Part shown: in pieces, positions 36,733 through 50,076 of the stretch
Position numbering within the stretch: position 1 is the stretch's first letter
Layout of the letters: each line of letters begins with the position of its first letter
NCBI GenBank assembly: GCA_949775045.1
Contig: OX459110.1
Coordinates: 293,501 to 357,500 of the forward strand
Source: Metridium senile
Taxonomy: Eukaryota > Cnidaria > Anthozoa > Actiniaria > Metridiidae
DNA length: 64,000 nt
Direction of reading: 5' to 3'
The notes under the pieces: model-generated
Seen by the model: only the letters and a program-made list of their open reading frames with translations
The model's database searches: none
What the model was told of the DNA's origin: nothing
Program-made: the position numbers and the translations under genes

Positions 36733-38819
36733 AAATAAGTGTGTGTTGTATATATTCGAGGGCGGCTCTATATTTTCAATATTGATTTTCCACATACAAC
36801 AGTTTTGCAGCTATTTATCAAGGGGAACATGCAGTTCTTATCTCCTTTGTTAATCTATATATTTTCTCTGTTCTCTCTATTTATTCCGTTGATTTCTCGT
36901 CTATTTTAAGATCTTTTGAACCGTGTGTTTCTCCCTCCTCCCTGAACCGGTCCTCTTAGATTGATAGCTTTTTACCATATGTGTTAAGATATGGAAACAT
37001 TGAAGCAGTCAAACTGAAACAGTTCACCATACTTCATCTTGAAATAGTATTGTTCATAAACATCAAAGTGGTTCGCCCATATCGGTACGATCTTTAAATT
37101 CAACTTACATAAAAAGTTGCATTCACAGACAAAAAGATCAACCTCTAAACACCCTTACAAGATCCATATATAAACGTGTCAAGCTCCATCAACCATCACA
37201 CATTTTGAAAACCTGTTTTATATACGAAACATCAACAAACTGGTCGAGTCTTAGCTACTAAGTATAGTAGGGCCTAAATGTTTTTCAAAGAAAAACGAGG
37301 AGATATTGGTTGGTTACTCAGAAATACTATTCTATTTTTTTTTCTCTTTTTCAACGCTGTTTTAATTGACTACCCGTTATCAAGATCGTGAATCGAATTA
37401 TCTGGAGAAAACATCAAGCCAAATCAAGCGATGAAGCCCCTATGAAGGCCACAATATATCCTCTGGTGCCTCTATTATTCTTTGTTTGACCTAATCTTTA
37501 AATGGTAGCTATAATTAGTATAAAAGAAAATAGTTTTTATTGATAAAAAAAATGTTTAAGATCATTTTTAAAGCATTTTATTTATTTATAAATTGACACA
37601 GTCTACAGTTGTTGAACCGCTAGTTATCTCCAATTGTTTTCTTAGAAACACTGACGCAGTCCACACTAGTTTAACCGCTAGTTATCGTACATTTTTATAC
37701 CAATTGTTTCCTTAGAAACACTGACGCTGCCCAAACTGGTTTAACCGCTAGTTATCGTGCATTTGAACTCCAATTGTTTTCTTAAACTGCTTTTCTAGTT
37801 ATCGTGCATTTTCTGGGAAGATCAAGGTAAATCATGCGTGATACGCCCCTGGGAGATCCAAATGTTTCCCCTTGTGTATCTATAATATTGTTACCTTATC
37901 TTCAAAAATGGTAATTATAATTAGAAACACAGTTATTGGTTTTGTTGATTAAAATTGTTCACGATCATTTTGAAAACTTTCGTTTCTTTAAACGCTAACA
38001 CAGTTCATACTGTTTAAACCACCAGTCATTTTCTTTTTAACTCCAACTGTCTTTTTATTCAATATTCGGCCTACAGGGTAAACGCAAAATTGCCCTATTT
38101 TGGTGGGAGGATTTAAGTTCAACCTGTCATGCGAACAATTACCCCGGGGAATTCAGACTTTTTTTAAGGTGTTTCTATTGTTTTAACGATCTAATACTTG
38201 ATATCACCAAACGCAACAATGTTCCAACATGTTGCAAATATATTCAAGGTTACGTATGCCGGTGGCGTAAATTCTATCTAAGGACATAAAATCAAAGTAT
38301 CTTGAGCAAGTTGTTATCACTTTTGTAGAAGTTGAAAAGGAGCAAGTGAGGTCAGGTAAGCGTTGATAAAAATGTGATTTTTAATGGAATGGCTTAGCTT
38401 GCTTAGTTTACCGCGTGAATCGATACCATCTTCATAACACAATCGCAATATAAAAACTAACAGAAAATCTAAACAGAATCATTTGCAACGAGATTGAGTA
38501 GCAGGTTTTGCTGTGATTTTGTTTATTTAATGCATGTTATTAAAGTAAGTTATGAAAATTATTTAGAGTGAATTTAATATTCGATTAATTTATGCCTGCG
38601 CATTTTGTTTAATTGAACAATATGGAAAATTGTTATATCATAATAAGTACTCAATTGCAAGCTAATAAACGATAAAACAAAATTATACTTCTCCTTCTCC
38701 TCTTTTTCCTCTTTTTCTCTTTTTCATCTCCTTGATAATTTTTTTGTCGATGTATTGTCGAGTGTTTCAAACACTATCCACATTTCAACATCAATTCTTT
38801 TAGGCAAAGGTTTGCAACG

Positions 38820-41800
38820 ATGACAAATCTTCTGACCCTACTAGTACTTGGAATTTGTGTTGGTGCTTTTGCATATCCAGGTATGTACAAAGCTAAATGT
38901 ATTTCTATAATTATATCAAAACTGAATTGTGAATAAAAATCACTGCCATACAAAATAATTGTCATAAATAGGCAGATTTTGATACTCTGTCGAAAATGCC
39001 AATAAGTGGAATATCAGGCTAAGTAAAAATGTTAATATTTGTGTTGTAATTTTTTTTTATATAGCTTCTTGAAAATTTAAAGTTTTTTCCCCCAAACGTT
39101 TTCAGTTAATGTTATTTTGAATGGCTATCATATGATAGCTTTCATTTTCTTAAAACATCAATTTTAAATATTATGATAATGAAGTGGCGGAAATGTTAGT
39201 ATGAAAGTCGTCTATTCGAATTACGAACTTGCTGGTCTTATATATCTACTAGATAGTTTCAATTGGATGATATAGATCTAGAAGGCCTAGTAGTTGCTTC
39301 ATGGGATGTTGACAAAATGTCATGTATTAATTAAAATTTAGATTTGTAATTTATTAAGATCCGATGATCGAGTGTATTCTTATTATTCGTGTTGCGTGTT
39401 TAATCTATATTTCAACTTTGCTTATATATATATTTAGATCCGATGAGTTTGGAACAAAGTGTTTATAAATGGAATGCAACTAACGAAATCGAAATGGATG
39501 AACACGAATCAAGCGAAATCGAAACAGACGACATCGAAGATGACTTTTACGAAACAGATGAATTCGAGGACCCAGAAAATCTTATTGCACCATCGAAACG
39601 AGTAAAAGGAAAAAAATCGAAAACAGCATTGAGTAAGTATCTCCTAAAAATAATCCTATGAATTCTATTGAAAGAATATTAAATTAACTAAGCAGGTCAT
39701 TGATTGGTTGAATGGTTCGTTAGTTGGTTGCTAGTTTGGTTGGTTGGTTGATTCGCTGGCTGGCTGGTTGGCTGGTTGGTTGGTTGGTTGGTTGGTTGGT
39801 TGGTTGGTTGGTTGGTTGGTTGGTTGGTTGGTTGGTTGGTTGGTTGGTTGGTTGGTCGGTCGGTCGGTCGGTCGGTCGGTCGGTTGGTCGGTCGGTCGGT
39901 CGGTCAGTCGGTTGAATAATAAATTAATTAAGCAAGTCATTGATTGGTTGGATGGTTGGTTAATTGGTTGATAGTTTGGTTGGCGAAACTTTGCTTGGTT
40001 TTTGATGTAAACTTGATCTAAATTAATTATCATATTTGCAGTATTTGACTTCGAAACGAGTGGAGACCTCTCGTACTTCAGTGCAGCTCACTCCGAAAAG
40101 CGAAAATCCAGCAAATTCCACAAACACCGAGACAATTCTCTACTGTGGCAATGGACCAATGTAGTACCCACCACAAATAAGCCAAAACTAACCCTAGATC
40201 TTAGGGATAAAAAAAGAACCAGCAAAAAGGAAGCCCAACAAGGAGGAATCAAATTCTGGATGTATCGTGAAACTAAAGTACCAGCCTCAAGAATGAAGCT
40301 CGTTTTTGTAGGCACTGCAGAAGGAAGCACGGCCACAGTTAGAACAAGCCCAACGGATGTGTATCTTGATTTTAAAGGATGGCGAGGTGTTTGGATAGCA
40401 TATCAAGAGTTCTTTGGCGACGATTTCAAAAAACTGACGAAAATTCTAAAAGTTGAGTTTGAAATACAGACCACTGAAGCAGATAAGCTATACATCGATT
40501 TGTTTCAATTCTCGAAAACCCTTAGTCTGGCATCGCGAGATCGAGTAGTGAAAAAGGTTGGACAAACTGGTCCTGGTGCCAACAGCAAACTGTTCCATGA
40601 CGATAAGGACTTTTGGCAGCAAACGTTTAGGTGGGATCAATACGAATCATCCCGGTACACCGAGACGATTACAAATGCCAATGTAATACTTAAAGATATC
40701 AATACAATAGAAGCAAGGATCCAAGATTGGTACGCAAAAGATACAGAATCTATCCTTAAACTTACTGATGAAAAAGACGCTAAACAAGCAACTGATAACT
40801 TTGATTTTGAGGAAATGAAAGTCAAGCGCTGGAAGTCACTTTGGGAAAAAGCAGCCGCAGCGCATACTCTCTACGACATGATCGACTTCGTCAACAACCG
40901 TCCTCCTCTCTTCCCAAAAGTGTCAGCCTTTGGCAAAGATAAAGAAATCAAGAGTGACTCAGCCTCAGCCTCAACTTTTGGGCTTGTTTTCGCGAAAGTG
41001 CTGTTACCAATGTCTCTGGAGTGTGCGTTAATGAGCAGAGCAGTTGAAGTTCAGTACATCGCTAAGCAAGTATGTAGCAAGCTTCAAGCAACTGACGCTA
41101 AATTCATCAAAGGTATAGAGGCTGTTGCTGGAAAACACAAAACGATGAAAAACAAATTCACAGAGATGGTAAACAATGAAAAAACGTCAATAGAATGTCC
41201 ACCTAGAGGCTCCGACGCACGCGCTGTTGACGCTGAAACGCTGATTGAAAAGTTCAATGATTTCCGATTCGGACGAATCAAGACTCTGTTAACCTATCTT
41301 CAAGACCAAGGAATAGCTGCTGGGAGTTCGTTAGGGTCTCTTGACCACGAGATGAATAAAATTGGTTCCGGTTTTGTACACTCTGTGTTTGTACTAAGAA
41401 AGAGACTAAGGAAGGAGCCAATGTTTAATGATTTGGTCAACGCGATGAAGTGGTACACAGACTTCAACGAGATCTACCAACGTGGAATTACTGGCTATGT
41501 CTACGACGGCACGACAACAGATCGAATGAGAACAATTCTTTTATACAGACTTTTGATCATACTCATGAAAGAAGTTAAAGGAGTAGATGAAATCCACGAC
41601 TTGAATCACTTAAAAGAATGGATAAAGAGCGCACTTGCAATCAACAAAGGCCTTGGTGGAGTTGTCAAACCTGATTTTACCGGTTTTCACCACAAGACGT
41701 TCTACGGACCGGCTTACGTTCCTCAAGCTCTACACAACGCCGCTCTCGTGCAATACTTCTTGGATGGAACATCGTTTGAGCTCGACCAAACGTCCAAAGA

Positions 41801-44450
41801 CCACATTCAAAAGGTCCTGGAAGTGTTAAGAATGGTTTCTGTCAAGTACTCCACGCCAAATGGAATATGTGGTCGTTTCCCAAACTATAATAAAGGCATA
41901 CTCGTGTCGATGATCCCTGCTTATGCATATATCAGCTATGTACATCCTCAGGGTACACTACCAGAGGGAGTCAAAGACAACGGAATGTTTCTACGTTTGT
42001 TTGATAAAAAAAATCCACGCATTGTAGAATATCTTGAAAATGGTATGGAGTACAACTATATACATGTTTGTTTACTCGCACTCGCACTCGCACTCACATC
42101 CACTCTCACAGTCACACTCACAGTCACACTCACACTCACACTCGCACTCGCACTCGCATTCGCACTTACACTCGCACTCGCACTCGCACTCGCACTCGCA
42201 CTCGCACTCGCACTCACGAACACTACATTCAATATTTACAACACACACAACTGATCTCATGAGATTTTTGAATTAGTTTTATGGAATTTTGGGGATGATA
42301 AAGATGATGAAGATCATGGTAATGATGGTCATGACATGTGATGATTATTATGTTTATCATATGTGAATGATGATCGTTACAATACTGAATAACGACGGTA
42401 AATTATATAACGTTAAGAATGGGGATTACGAGTACAGGGCTTAGAACAGCTTTTCCCAATAAGAATTAATATTTCTTTAGAGGATTTTAATGTTAGATTT
42501 AGAATATTTTTTTTAGTTTATGAATATAAATGTTTACATAATAATAACCATAATAATTTTAAAGTTTTAAGTATTATCTTTCAATCTTTGTCTTTTTTAT
42601 CAATATATTAAAATCATTTTTGTTTCATGTGATACTTATTATCATTATTATTATTATTCTTAGGTGCCCCGAAGAAAGGGATATATTATTGGAACACAAT
42701 CGGCTCACTTGACGTACTCAAGAAGGTATCTACCTTAAAATGTGCATCGAATAAGCAATGCAAAGCTGAGAACTCCCCATCTGGGCACTGGAGTAAGAAC
42801 TTCGCAAGCCTTTCGATTCATCGCCGTGGGGATTGGAGTGTTGCTGCAAAAGGATTTTCTAGATATACTTGGGACTTCGAGGGCAAGAATACGGAAAATG
42901 CTTTTGGTGTCTTTCAAAGCCATGGGTCATTACAGATCTCAAACAGCGAAAGTGCTTTGGCATCGTACGATGTTAAAAATGGTTGGGACTGGACAAAAGT
43001 ACCCGGAGCAACAACTGTAGCCACATATGATCTTGATAAACTCTCTGTAAAAGCTAGAACCTATAACCATAGAGGGTTTGCTGGTGGTGTTAGTTTTATT
43101 GGCTCAAGTGGTGGAACAACTGCAAATCAAGGCGCATTTAGTATGTTATTTAAAAAACCAAACTACGGAATCCCAAAAGAAATACCTGACTCTCCCCTAG
43201 AGCGTCTTTTGGAGTTCCGAAAGTCCTACTTTTTCTACCAACATCTTATCATTTGTCTTGGGAGTGATATCAACTTTGAAACAAAAGGTGCTTCCGATGA
43301 CGTTTACCCACTGACGACTTTATTTCAAGACAAAAAGTTAAGCGCGACGACAAATATTAAGGTTAACGATCAAAGTAAAACTTTAGCGAACGATTTTTCT
43401 AGGACTTGGAGCCAACAGCCCAGCCCTGTTACGTTGAAAGATACCAATGGAAACCTTTACAAAATCAAGTTGAACCATGCTAGTATTTCTCTCAAGGTTA
43501 AAATCTCAAACCAGATTTCGAAGAAATCAGATGGTATGAGTACATCAAGTGCAAGATACGCTACTGCCTGGTTAGACCATTCAAAGACAAGTACCACAAC
43601 AACACCTGGAACTTCGGATGATGAAGCTTCTTCAGGTGAAGGCTCAGGCGAATCTGGACAAGCACCTGCCGGTATATGGGACGACGAGGATGATGTAAAA
43701 GAATTTACCAGAATAAAGCGTAATGAGAGTCCGATCAAACGTGCAGTTGACGGTGGGAATCAGTGGAAGGAGAATGATGCTAACAACCATCCAGACAAAG
43801 ATGAAACCAGTGAAAATACCGATGAGGATCAAACAACTAAAACAACAACATCATCAAAATATGAATATTCCATTGTTATAAATGGTGGAAGCGCACTACA
43901 GTTGGATAAATACACAGTCATCCAGCAAGACAAAACAGCCCACATTGTACAACTGAACAACCAGTTTAGAAGCGCTGCAGACAAAGTTTATGGATACTCT
44001 TTTTTCGAATCCGTTACGACCTCCATAGGATCCGGACCAATCAAAAGAGTCAGCTCTCCGTGCATGATAATGGCTGAGAAAAAATCTAATATTCTTAAAA
44101 TAGCCATTAGCAACCACGACTTTGGTCTTGAGTACGATCCTGAGAAGGAACAAAAAGAAACATGTACAAGAAAGTTACGAGACAAAGGCCCAGATAATGT
44201 CTTCGCACCAGAATCGTCCAGCCACGTTGGTGTGAAGTTGATGTTTTGCACCAAAGGCCAGTCAAGTAATATCAACGTGAAACTCAACCACCGTGTACAG
44301 TCACTAAGGAAGGTTATCGTTGACGGTGAGATGATACCGAAAGATGATTGGAGTAAATATGTACTTAATCCGAACAACAAAAGCAGAGTTAAATTTTTGA
44401 ATCTTGTGAATGGTTTTACAACGGAGGTTGAGCTGCAGCTAAAAAACTAA
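38820..44450 (+). CDS. Lyase D: secreted PL8 polysaccharide lyase, mirror copy of C
   Basis: Exons 38820-38880, 39438-39632, 40042-42042 and 42664-44450. They total 4044 nt, or 1,347 residues, with phase-1 joints throughout. Signal peptide 1-20, acidic propeptide to about residue 85 ending [12 protein letters not shown]-terminal jelly roll from FDFETSGD, then catalytic, beta and C-terminal domains. Candidate catalytic residues: His635 (or His636) and Tyr644 in [10 protein letters not shown], Arg697 in GRFPNY, Glu825 in WDFEGK. The His-to-Tyr distance of 9 matches that in hyaluronate and AC lyases. It differs from C by one codon in exon 3 ([10 protein letters not shown] against RGTDYIYDG) and two in exon 4. 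It has FQSHG where A-C have FASHG; chondroitinase ABC also has Gln there. The acidic loop keeps the RIKR site. A non-coding 5' exon is likely (acceptor ending at 38803). Confidence 0.92.
39724..39970. repeat. GGTT/CGGT tetranucleotide repeat in lyase D intron 2
   Basis: GGTT from about 39770 to 39855, then CGGT to about 39905, then degenerate. Mirror counterpart of the CCAA array in lyase C intron 2; the CGGT sub-array is specific to this arm. Confidence 0.9.
42078..42218. repeat. GCACTC hexanucleotide repeat at the start of lyase D intron 3
   Basis: GCACTC/ACACTC units begin about 35 bp after the exon 3 donor (42043). Because the repeat is in frame, reading through the donor gives a Leu/Ala/Thr tail, which is not expected in the protein. 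Confidence 0.85.
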
Positions 44451-44869
44451 GTAATTATAATTACGATGTTAATATTTATTTATGATATTATTCCACACAA
44501 TAATTTACCATTGAACACCCTGTTTTGGCCATTACGCTTTGCGCGCCTTTTCTGTATGAAGTTTTTTTTTTTTCATGTTGAAAATTCAAATAGCAAATAG
44601 TTGTCATATCAACCTGTTTCCACCAGCCTTCTTACATGTTTATAAGCAACCGATTTTATTTCTTACACTTCAAATGAACTATTAATTTATTTAAACTTTT
44701 AAAAATATTTTTTTCGGTTCCTGTGAGTATATATTGTCTGATATTCAAAGCAAAGCCGCTACATAAATTAAGATCATTGATGGCGAATCCATCGAGAGGT
44801 CTAGAACGACTGTATACATATGCACGGTTTGGTTCATCACATTAGAGTCCGCTCATCTATGTTTCAGCA

Positions 44870-45280
44870 TTGAGTTCACTCCGGGTCGTATAAGATCGCC
44901 AAATATCGCCCAAGATGCTCAAAATTGCCTAAAATCGCCTAAAATTGCCTAATACCGCCTAAATCGCCTAAGATCGCCTTAAGTTTAAGAAGCTTTTTGC
45001 TAAAATCGCCTAAAATCGCCTAAGATCGCATTAAGTTTAAGAAGCTTTTTGCTAAAATCGCCTAAAATCGCTTAAAATCTGCTAAGATCGCCTTACATTT
45101 TTAGAAGCTTTTTGCTAAAATTGCCTTAAATCGCCTAAAATCGCTTAAAATCTCCAAAGTCGCCTTAGATTTTTAGAAGCTTTTTGCTAAAATCGCCTAA
45201 GATCGCCTCAGAGTTTAAAAAGCTATTTGCTAAAATCGCGTAAAATTACGGCTATTTCAGGACCCGGAGTAGACCTACAT
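44870..45280. repeat. TIR-bounded AGGCGATTTTAGC satellite element (right-arm copy)
   Basis: Same element as 25532-25823 in reverse complement, enlarged to about 400 bp. Ends are AGTTCACTCCGGGTCG and GACCCGGAGTAGACCT. The units alternate GCTTTTTGCTAAAATCGCCT-type words. Confidence 0.7.
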
Positions 45281-46234
45281 TTGAAAGATAGGAAGGTTTC
45301 AGTTGGGCTCGTTGTCTAGCTTGTTAAAACGATTCAAAAGCGTTGGCCATCACAGTATGTTCAATGATTATGTTCATCGAATTGTCTCATGTTTAATGTC
45401 CCGTATGAGCAATGTAATCCCCTAGCTTATCGCAAATAAATAATTGTGTCAAAACTCTAATAAAACGTATTTGTGTTTATTTTATTTCATACTGGAAATA
45501 ATTCTTGAAACCTACTAGCTACAAGGCCTTAGGTGCTTTTACAAGTAAAACCCCGTAAATTCTAGTTGCATGCAATCGGAAATTTCCAGCAATCTTGAAT
45601 TTGTGATTGAGGCAATCTATTCTTTTCCCACTCTTTTTGGTTCTTAATAAAAGTTCGCCTATAATTCCTGATCAGAAAACCGTTTACCATTTGGAAACGG
45701 GTTGTTTTACGTTAATGGGAAGCGACCCGACACTGTTCTGGTGGTACATGTTTGATCGTCATACTAACAATGCGGTTTCTTGTGGCATGCAGTGGATCGG
45801 ATCTAACGTTTTCAAGGTCTTCTTTACTAAAAAGCGTGCAAATTTTTATGGCCAACCGACATTAATTTGGGTGAGGTGCTTTGGTAAATAAAGGTATGTT
45901 CTTTTTAAAAAAAAAACAAGGGAATATTAACATTTGGTCGGATACGTTCTAGCAAAGACTTTTGAATATGGTAAGGATCGTCTTCTGACATAAATGAGTA
46001 GTTTTCTTTCAAAAAATTTACAATTCTGCTATTTCAATACATTTGTGTGTTTAGCGTTCGTTTTTTGTTCGTTGAACAACTCAGAAATTGATATATAACG
46101 CCAAGACGTTTGACTGATGTGTACTTGTAGTAGGATAAACTTTTTGTAGTTAGAGTTGTTTGTGAGTTGCTATAGCTATACGAACAATAAACGATTTCTA
46201 AAATTTCTGGGTGCCCACGGTTTTTCTATTCGCA

Positions 46235-46710
46235 CTGTAAAAGATTAAGGGAGGAGCGGGGTGAACAAGGGGGACAGATAGAAGGAACCAGGTGGAAGCG
46301 GGAAGTAAGATAGTTTTCGTAAGATAAAAAAAGAAAAGAAGAGAATAAAAAAGAGGGAAATGGAAAATAAAAAGTAAGAAGGGAATTAATCAAATGTAAC
46401 AGGAAGGGGGAAAGATGGTAGGGATAAGGGGGGTCGGGAAGTGAGAGGCTTTTGAAGGGAACAGGAAAAGAGGAAAGGGAAATGCAAAAAAAAGAGGGAA
46501 ATGCATGGTGAATTAGAAGAAATATTGAAAAAGGAAGAAGGAAAAACAAAAAATATAGAGGCGCATGGGTGAAGAAGGAAAAAGAAAGTGTGAAGAAAAG
46601 TGGGGGAGGATTTAAGAAGGATGGAGATAGGGAACGAGGGAACACAGAAGGAAAAAGGTGAAGGAAGGATAAAGAAGGAAAGACATATAGGAGGCGGAAG
46701 GGGAAGTATT
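46235..46710. repeat. Polypurine tract
   Basis: About 470 bp almost wholly A and G on the plus strand (GGAAG, GAAAG, GGGA words). The Pro/Phe/Ser-rich minus-strand frames are artefacts. No gene. Confidence 0.75.
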
Positions 46711-47095
46711 ATAATTTGTTCTATGTTCAAATTGTTATTGAAGTCATTGTGTAGTTTGACTCATTAAAGATCCAATGTATCGGTACCTTTCGTGTTCTTC
46801 TATGTAACAAATGATTCGTGATCATGAATAATTCATTGTACGTCATAATACACACCAGTAACCAGTTTATAACTGGTTTTCTTTGTCACAGTTGTGAACG
46901 AGGCATCATCAAAGAAACAATCAGTTGAAAGCAGAAACTGTGCTTATCAATTCGCTTTTATCACATGCAGGGAAGCCATATTGGTTGAAACAATAGGTTT
47001 TGAATCCCTTGGGTCCCCTAGCCCTCGCTCTCATGCGTTTCAGAACATTCCAAACAAATATTTTTGTTCTCATGGGAATAAACATTTCCGTGGTG

Positions 47096-47302
47096 TGAAG
47101 AGGGTCCTGAAGGGGTAAAATGAGAGCTGGGATTGGCCTTATTTTTAACTGGGAAAATGGGATTGGATGCACTGGGACTGCGATTTACAAATAAAAGAAC
47201 AATAGAAAATGGGAATGGGATTGAAAAAATGAGCAAAACTGATGGGACTATGTGATTTTTGACTGGGCTCTGGTCCAAATATAAACTTCAGGACCCTCTG
47301 AT
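47096..47302. mobile_element. MITE (AGAGGGTCCTGAAG-ended)
   Basis: AGAGGGTCCTGAAG near 47098 and CTTCAGGACCCTCT near 47287 are complements and bracket about 200 bp of GGGATTGG-rich sequence. No open frame. Confidence 0.65.
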
Positions 47303-47376
47303 AACAGCCCATTGAGATAAACACTCGTGTATTCTAATTCACCTATACATAACCAAAATTTCTTACAGTGACGTTC

Positions 47377-47948
47377 TAAAGGCCCGGGCAAACGGCTTCC
47401 ACATTTGCTTCAACACTTGTTCGACTTTGTTGAATGGTAATGTTGAAACCGTTTGCCACCCCCTTTCAACATTGTTGAAAAGTGTTACATATTTGAAAGA
47501 CATCCACATGCGCATGGTTGTAGTCAACAATGTTGAACGGAGCAGGGCAAACGACTTTAACTCCGTTTCAACATTCACAGAACAAAATAAATGTTAGATG
47601 GATGTTGAAGCAAAGTTTAAACGCGTTTAAACTCTTTCAATTTAGCATCGACTCAACACTAGCCTGCAAAACAGGCGGTCTTTTGGGTTTTGGGGAAAAA
47701 TCGGGTTTTGGGCTTCCTGTGTCGAACGGTCGAGCAAAAAGGAAGCGAAGGGGTTTTGTCTAGGCCCCATGTTTCTCGCGGGTATCGCGACAACACAGGA
47801 ACCCCAAAATCCGATTTTTCCCAAAAACCCAAAAGAATCAACACGTTTCAACAATGTTGAAAAGGTTGGCAAACGCATTCAACAAGGCCATTCAACAAAA
47901 TCGAACGAATGTTGAAGCAAATGTTGAAGCCGTTTGCCTGGGCCTTAA
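47377..47948. mobile_element. MITE with a second foldback nested inside
   Basis: Ends AAGGCCCGGGCAAACGGCTT and AGCCGTTTGCCTGGGCCTT form the outer inverted repeat, with many TTCAACATTG/CAATGTTGAA words inside. An unrelated foldback (about 47680-47834; arms TTTTGGGTTTTGGGGAAAAA and complement) sits within it. Confidence 0.8.
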
Positions 47949-47999
47949 TACTTAATACTTTGTCAACTCCCCTTCACCCCGTCCCCCACCTTTATTACC

Positions 48000-50065
48000 A
48001 TAATTAACAGGTTTTTTTTATTATGGTAGATGATGAAACAAATATTTGTCATACATACAAAAGGTTAAAATACATCGACAAATTATGAATATATTATTAA
48101 TATTATACATGTATATGTATATATGTAGGTATCATAGATTTTGAAATAGACCTGTTGCGTTCGACTTGTTGCAGGCGCCGCAAAACAAATTGACATGGGG
48201 ACGAAGTACCGTTTGACACAAATTACTTAACCTGTCACACGAAATGGCTTGTCGCTTAGAGTGAGTTAGTATTAACGTTAACTCTGAATAATGAATTAAA
48301 ATCCGGGATATCCCTTCTACTGGCGTCACAGAAGCAGGTCTATGTTGCATAGAAACGGCTTTGTCATGAGTGCAGCAGCTGTTTTTTATATCACTTTGTA
48401 TCAGTTGGATTTGAAGCAATTATATACCATTACATGTGTAAAAGGAAACCAAATCTGATAAAATGGTCAAACAGGAATTGTTCTAAATGAAGGTAAATCC
48501 TTTTTTTTTATTATTAACATTTATTAAAAAAATAAGTTTGATTTTATATATATCATCAAATAATTTACAGTTAAGAAACGGCTTCAGAAATTCTTAGTTA
48601 AAATATAAGCTAAAATCTCACTTTTTTCACAATTTCACTGGCAAATTATTGTATCAGTATAAAATGATAAGTTATATCAAAAAAGTTCTAATTTCTAAAA
48701 TGAACCAAAACGTTTCGTTAGCTATAGCATTAATTTAAGTATTTAATTGATAGCACTTGTTTATTTTATTGTTTCATGATAAAACTCCTGGCAATTAAAC
48801 AATTAATTTTTCTTGATTAACCTGTTTTTTCATACATTTTCAAATTGTTCTGAGTTACAAATGTAATCTGCGTTTTTATGCGGTTTATATTAAATTTGCC
48901 ATTTACTCGCACAAACAATCAATCAATCTTTATAGTACAGATCAAGACAAAGTCTTTTTTTTCCAAACTAACCTATCAACCAGAACATGAATAAGGCTCA
49001 AAACTCTCTTTAAAACGGTGTACAAGTCACCTTTTTGACTCCTGAACGAAGCATTAACGTTCCCAACATCGCGTCGTTAACTAATATACACGCTTTATAT
49101 TTAGTATTTTTACTCCTATCACGTCCATAACGTCAGTAAGTAACGATCTCTTTTATACCTCATAAGTTCTAACAAAACTCACTAACAAAGCTAATGGAAT
49201 TTTTAAGTGAATCAAGTATTTTATTTCAACTAAAAAAAAAAAATAAATAAATAAATTCCCATAGTGCTTTTGCAGGGCTTATAACAATGGACTTATATAA
49301 AGTATCAATATTTGATGATTTCATCTTTGATGTAAATTTGAATAATCAAACTTAGGTGCGGATGGACGTAACTAATTCCCCAAAACACAAAAACAAAACA
49401 CAAAACACAAAACACAAAACACAAAACACAAAACACAAAACAATAGAGCTATCCCGGCTAGCAGGGACAACTCGCCTTCATATATACAGCCCCTAAGTCA
49501 ACTAACGAACCAAACAAAAACAAACAAAAAAACACCCACCAAACAAAATTAAACAAAAACAACCAACTAACCAGCTCACACCAAACAACGAAAACTAGTA
49601 CTAGTTAACAAACCAAGTAACTGAACCTAAACCAACCAACAAACCTTCCTTTTACTCCGACAATGAGCTAAAGCTCGAAACGTCAGTAAAACATTTTTTT
49701 TACGGTGTTACAAATTTCAAAATTTCAAAATCGAAGGTCGCCAAACACACAAAAACGGTCTGAAAATCTAAAATACCACAGTTAAAACGATCACTAATTA
49801 TTAAACTTTATTTATCTGACATTTTTGAAATTTCAACATGAAATATATTTAAATCAGGAGCGCAATTTACGCAAGTACACGTCTAACAAAAACCGCCGGT
49901 TGAGATCGGTCAATGACACACAAAGTCCAACTACCCAAGTCATATTTCCTTAAAAACAACAATCGTATATCAATGGCAGAGCAAGATGTATCATTCGATT
50001 TTCTACTTCCGTCTACGTTGGAGTAGATGGTCAAGATAAACAAATTGTTTATTTATATCCTTTCT
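48000..50065. other. Intergenic region upstream of the lectin gene
   Basis: AT-rich, no coding exon recognised. It contains a CACAAAA array at about 49384-49441 and the dispersed GAGCTAAAGCTCGAAACGTC repeat near 49662. An acceptor-like TATCCTTTCTAG just before 50067 suggests that a non-coding first exon of the lectin gene lies somewhere here. Confidence 0.45.
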
Positions 50066-50076
50066 AGGTTTACAAA

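Larger units (their letters stand above)
37145..46060. repeat. Right arm of the inverted duplication (contains lyase D)
   Basis: Reverse complement of 24740-34710 apart from repeat-length changes. Key pairs: lyase stop codons 26245/44450, lyase ATGs 31809/38820, and the CACCGGCATACG segment near 32660/38250. The outer edges fade near 24740 and 46060. Confidence 0.85.

Noticed and set aside
45607..45891. 94-codon plus-strand frame
   Set aside because: Belongs to the repeated palindrome-arm end; the frame is not kept in the copies at 24.7-25.3 kb and 36.0-36.5 kb.
46894..47118. 74-codon plus-strand frame after a good acceptor-like tract (TTTCTTTGTCACAG)
   Set aside because: No partner exon, no donor in frame and it runs into a MITE; not enough support.
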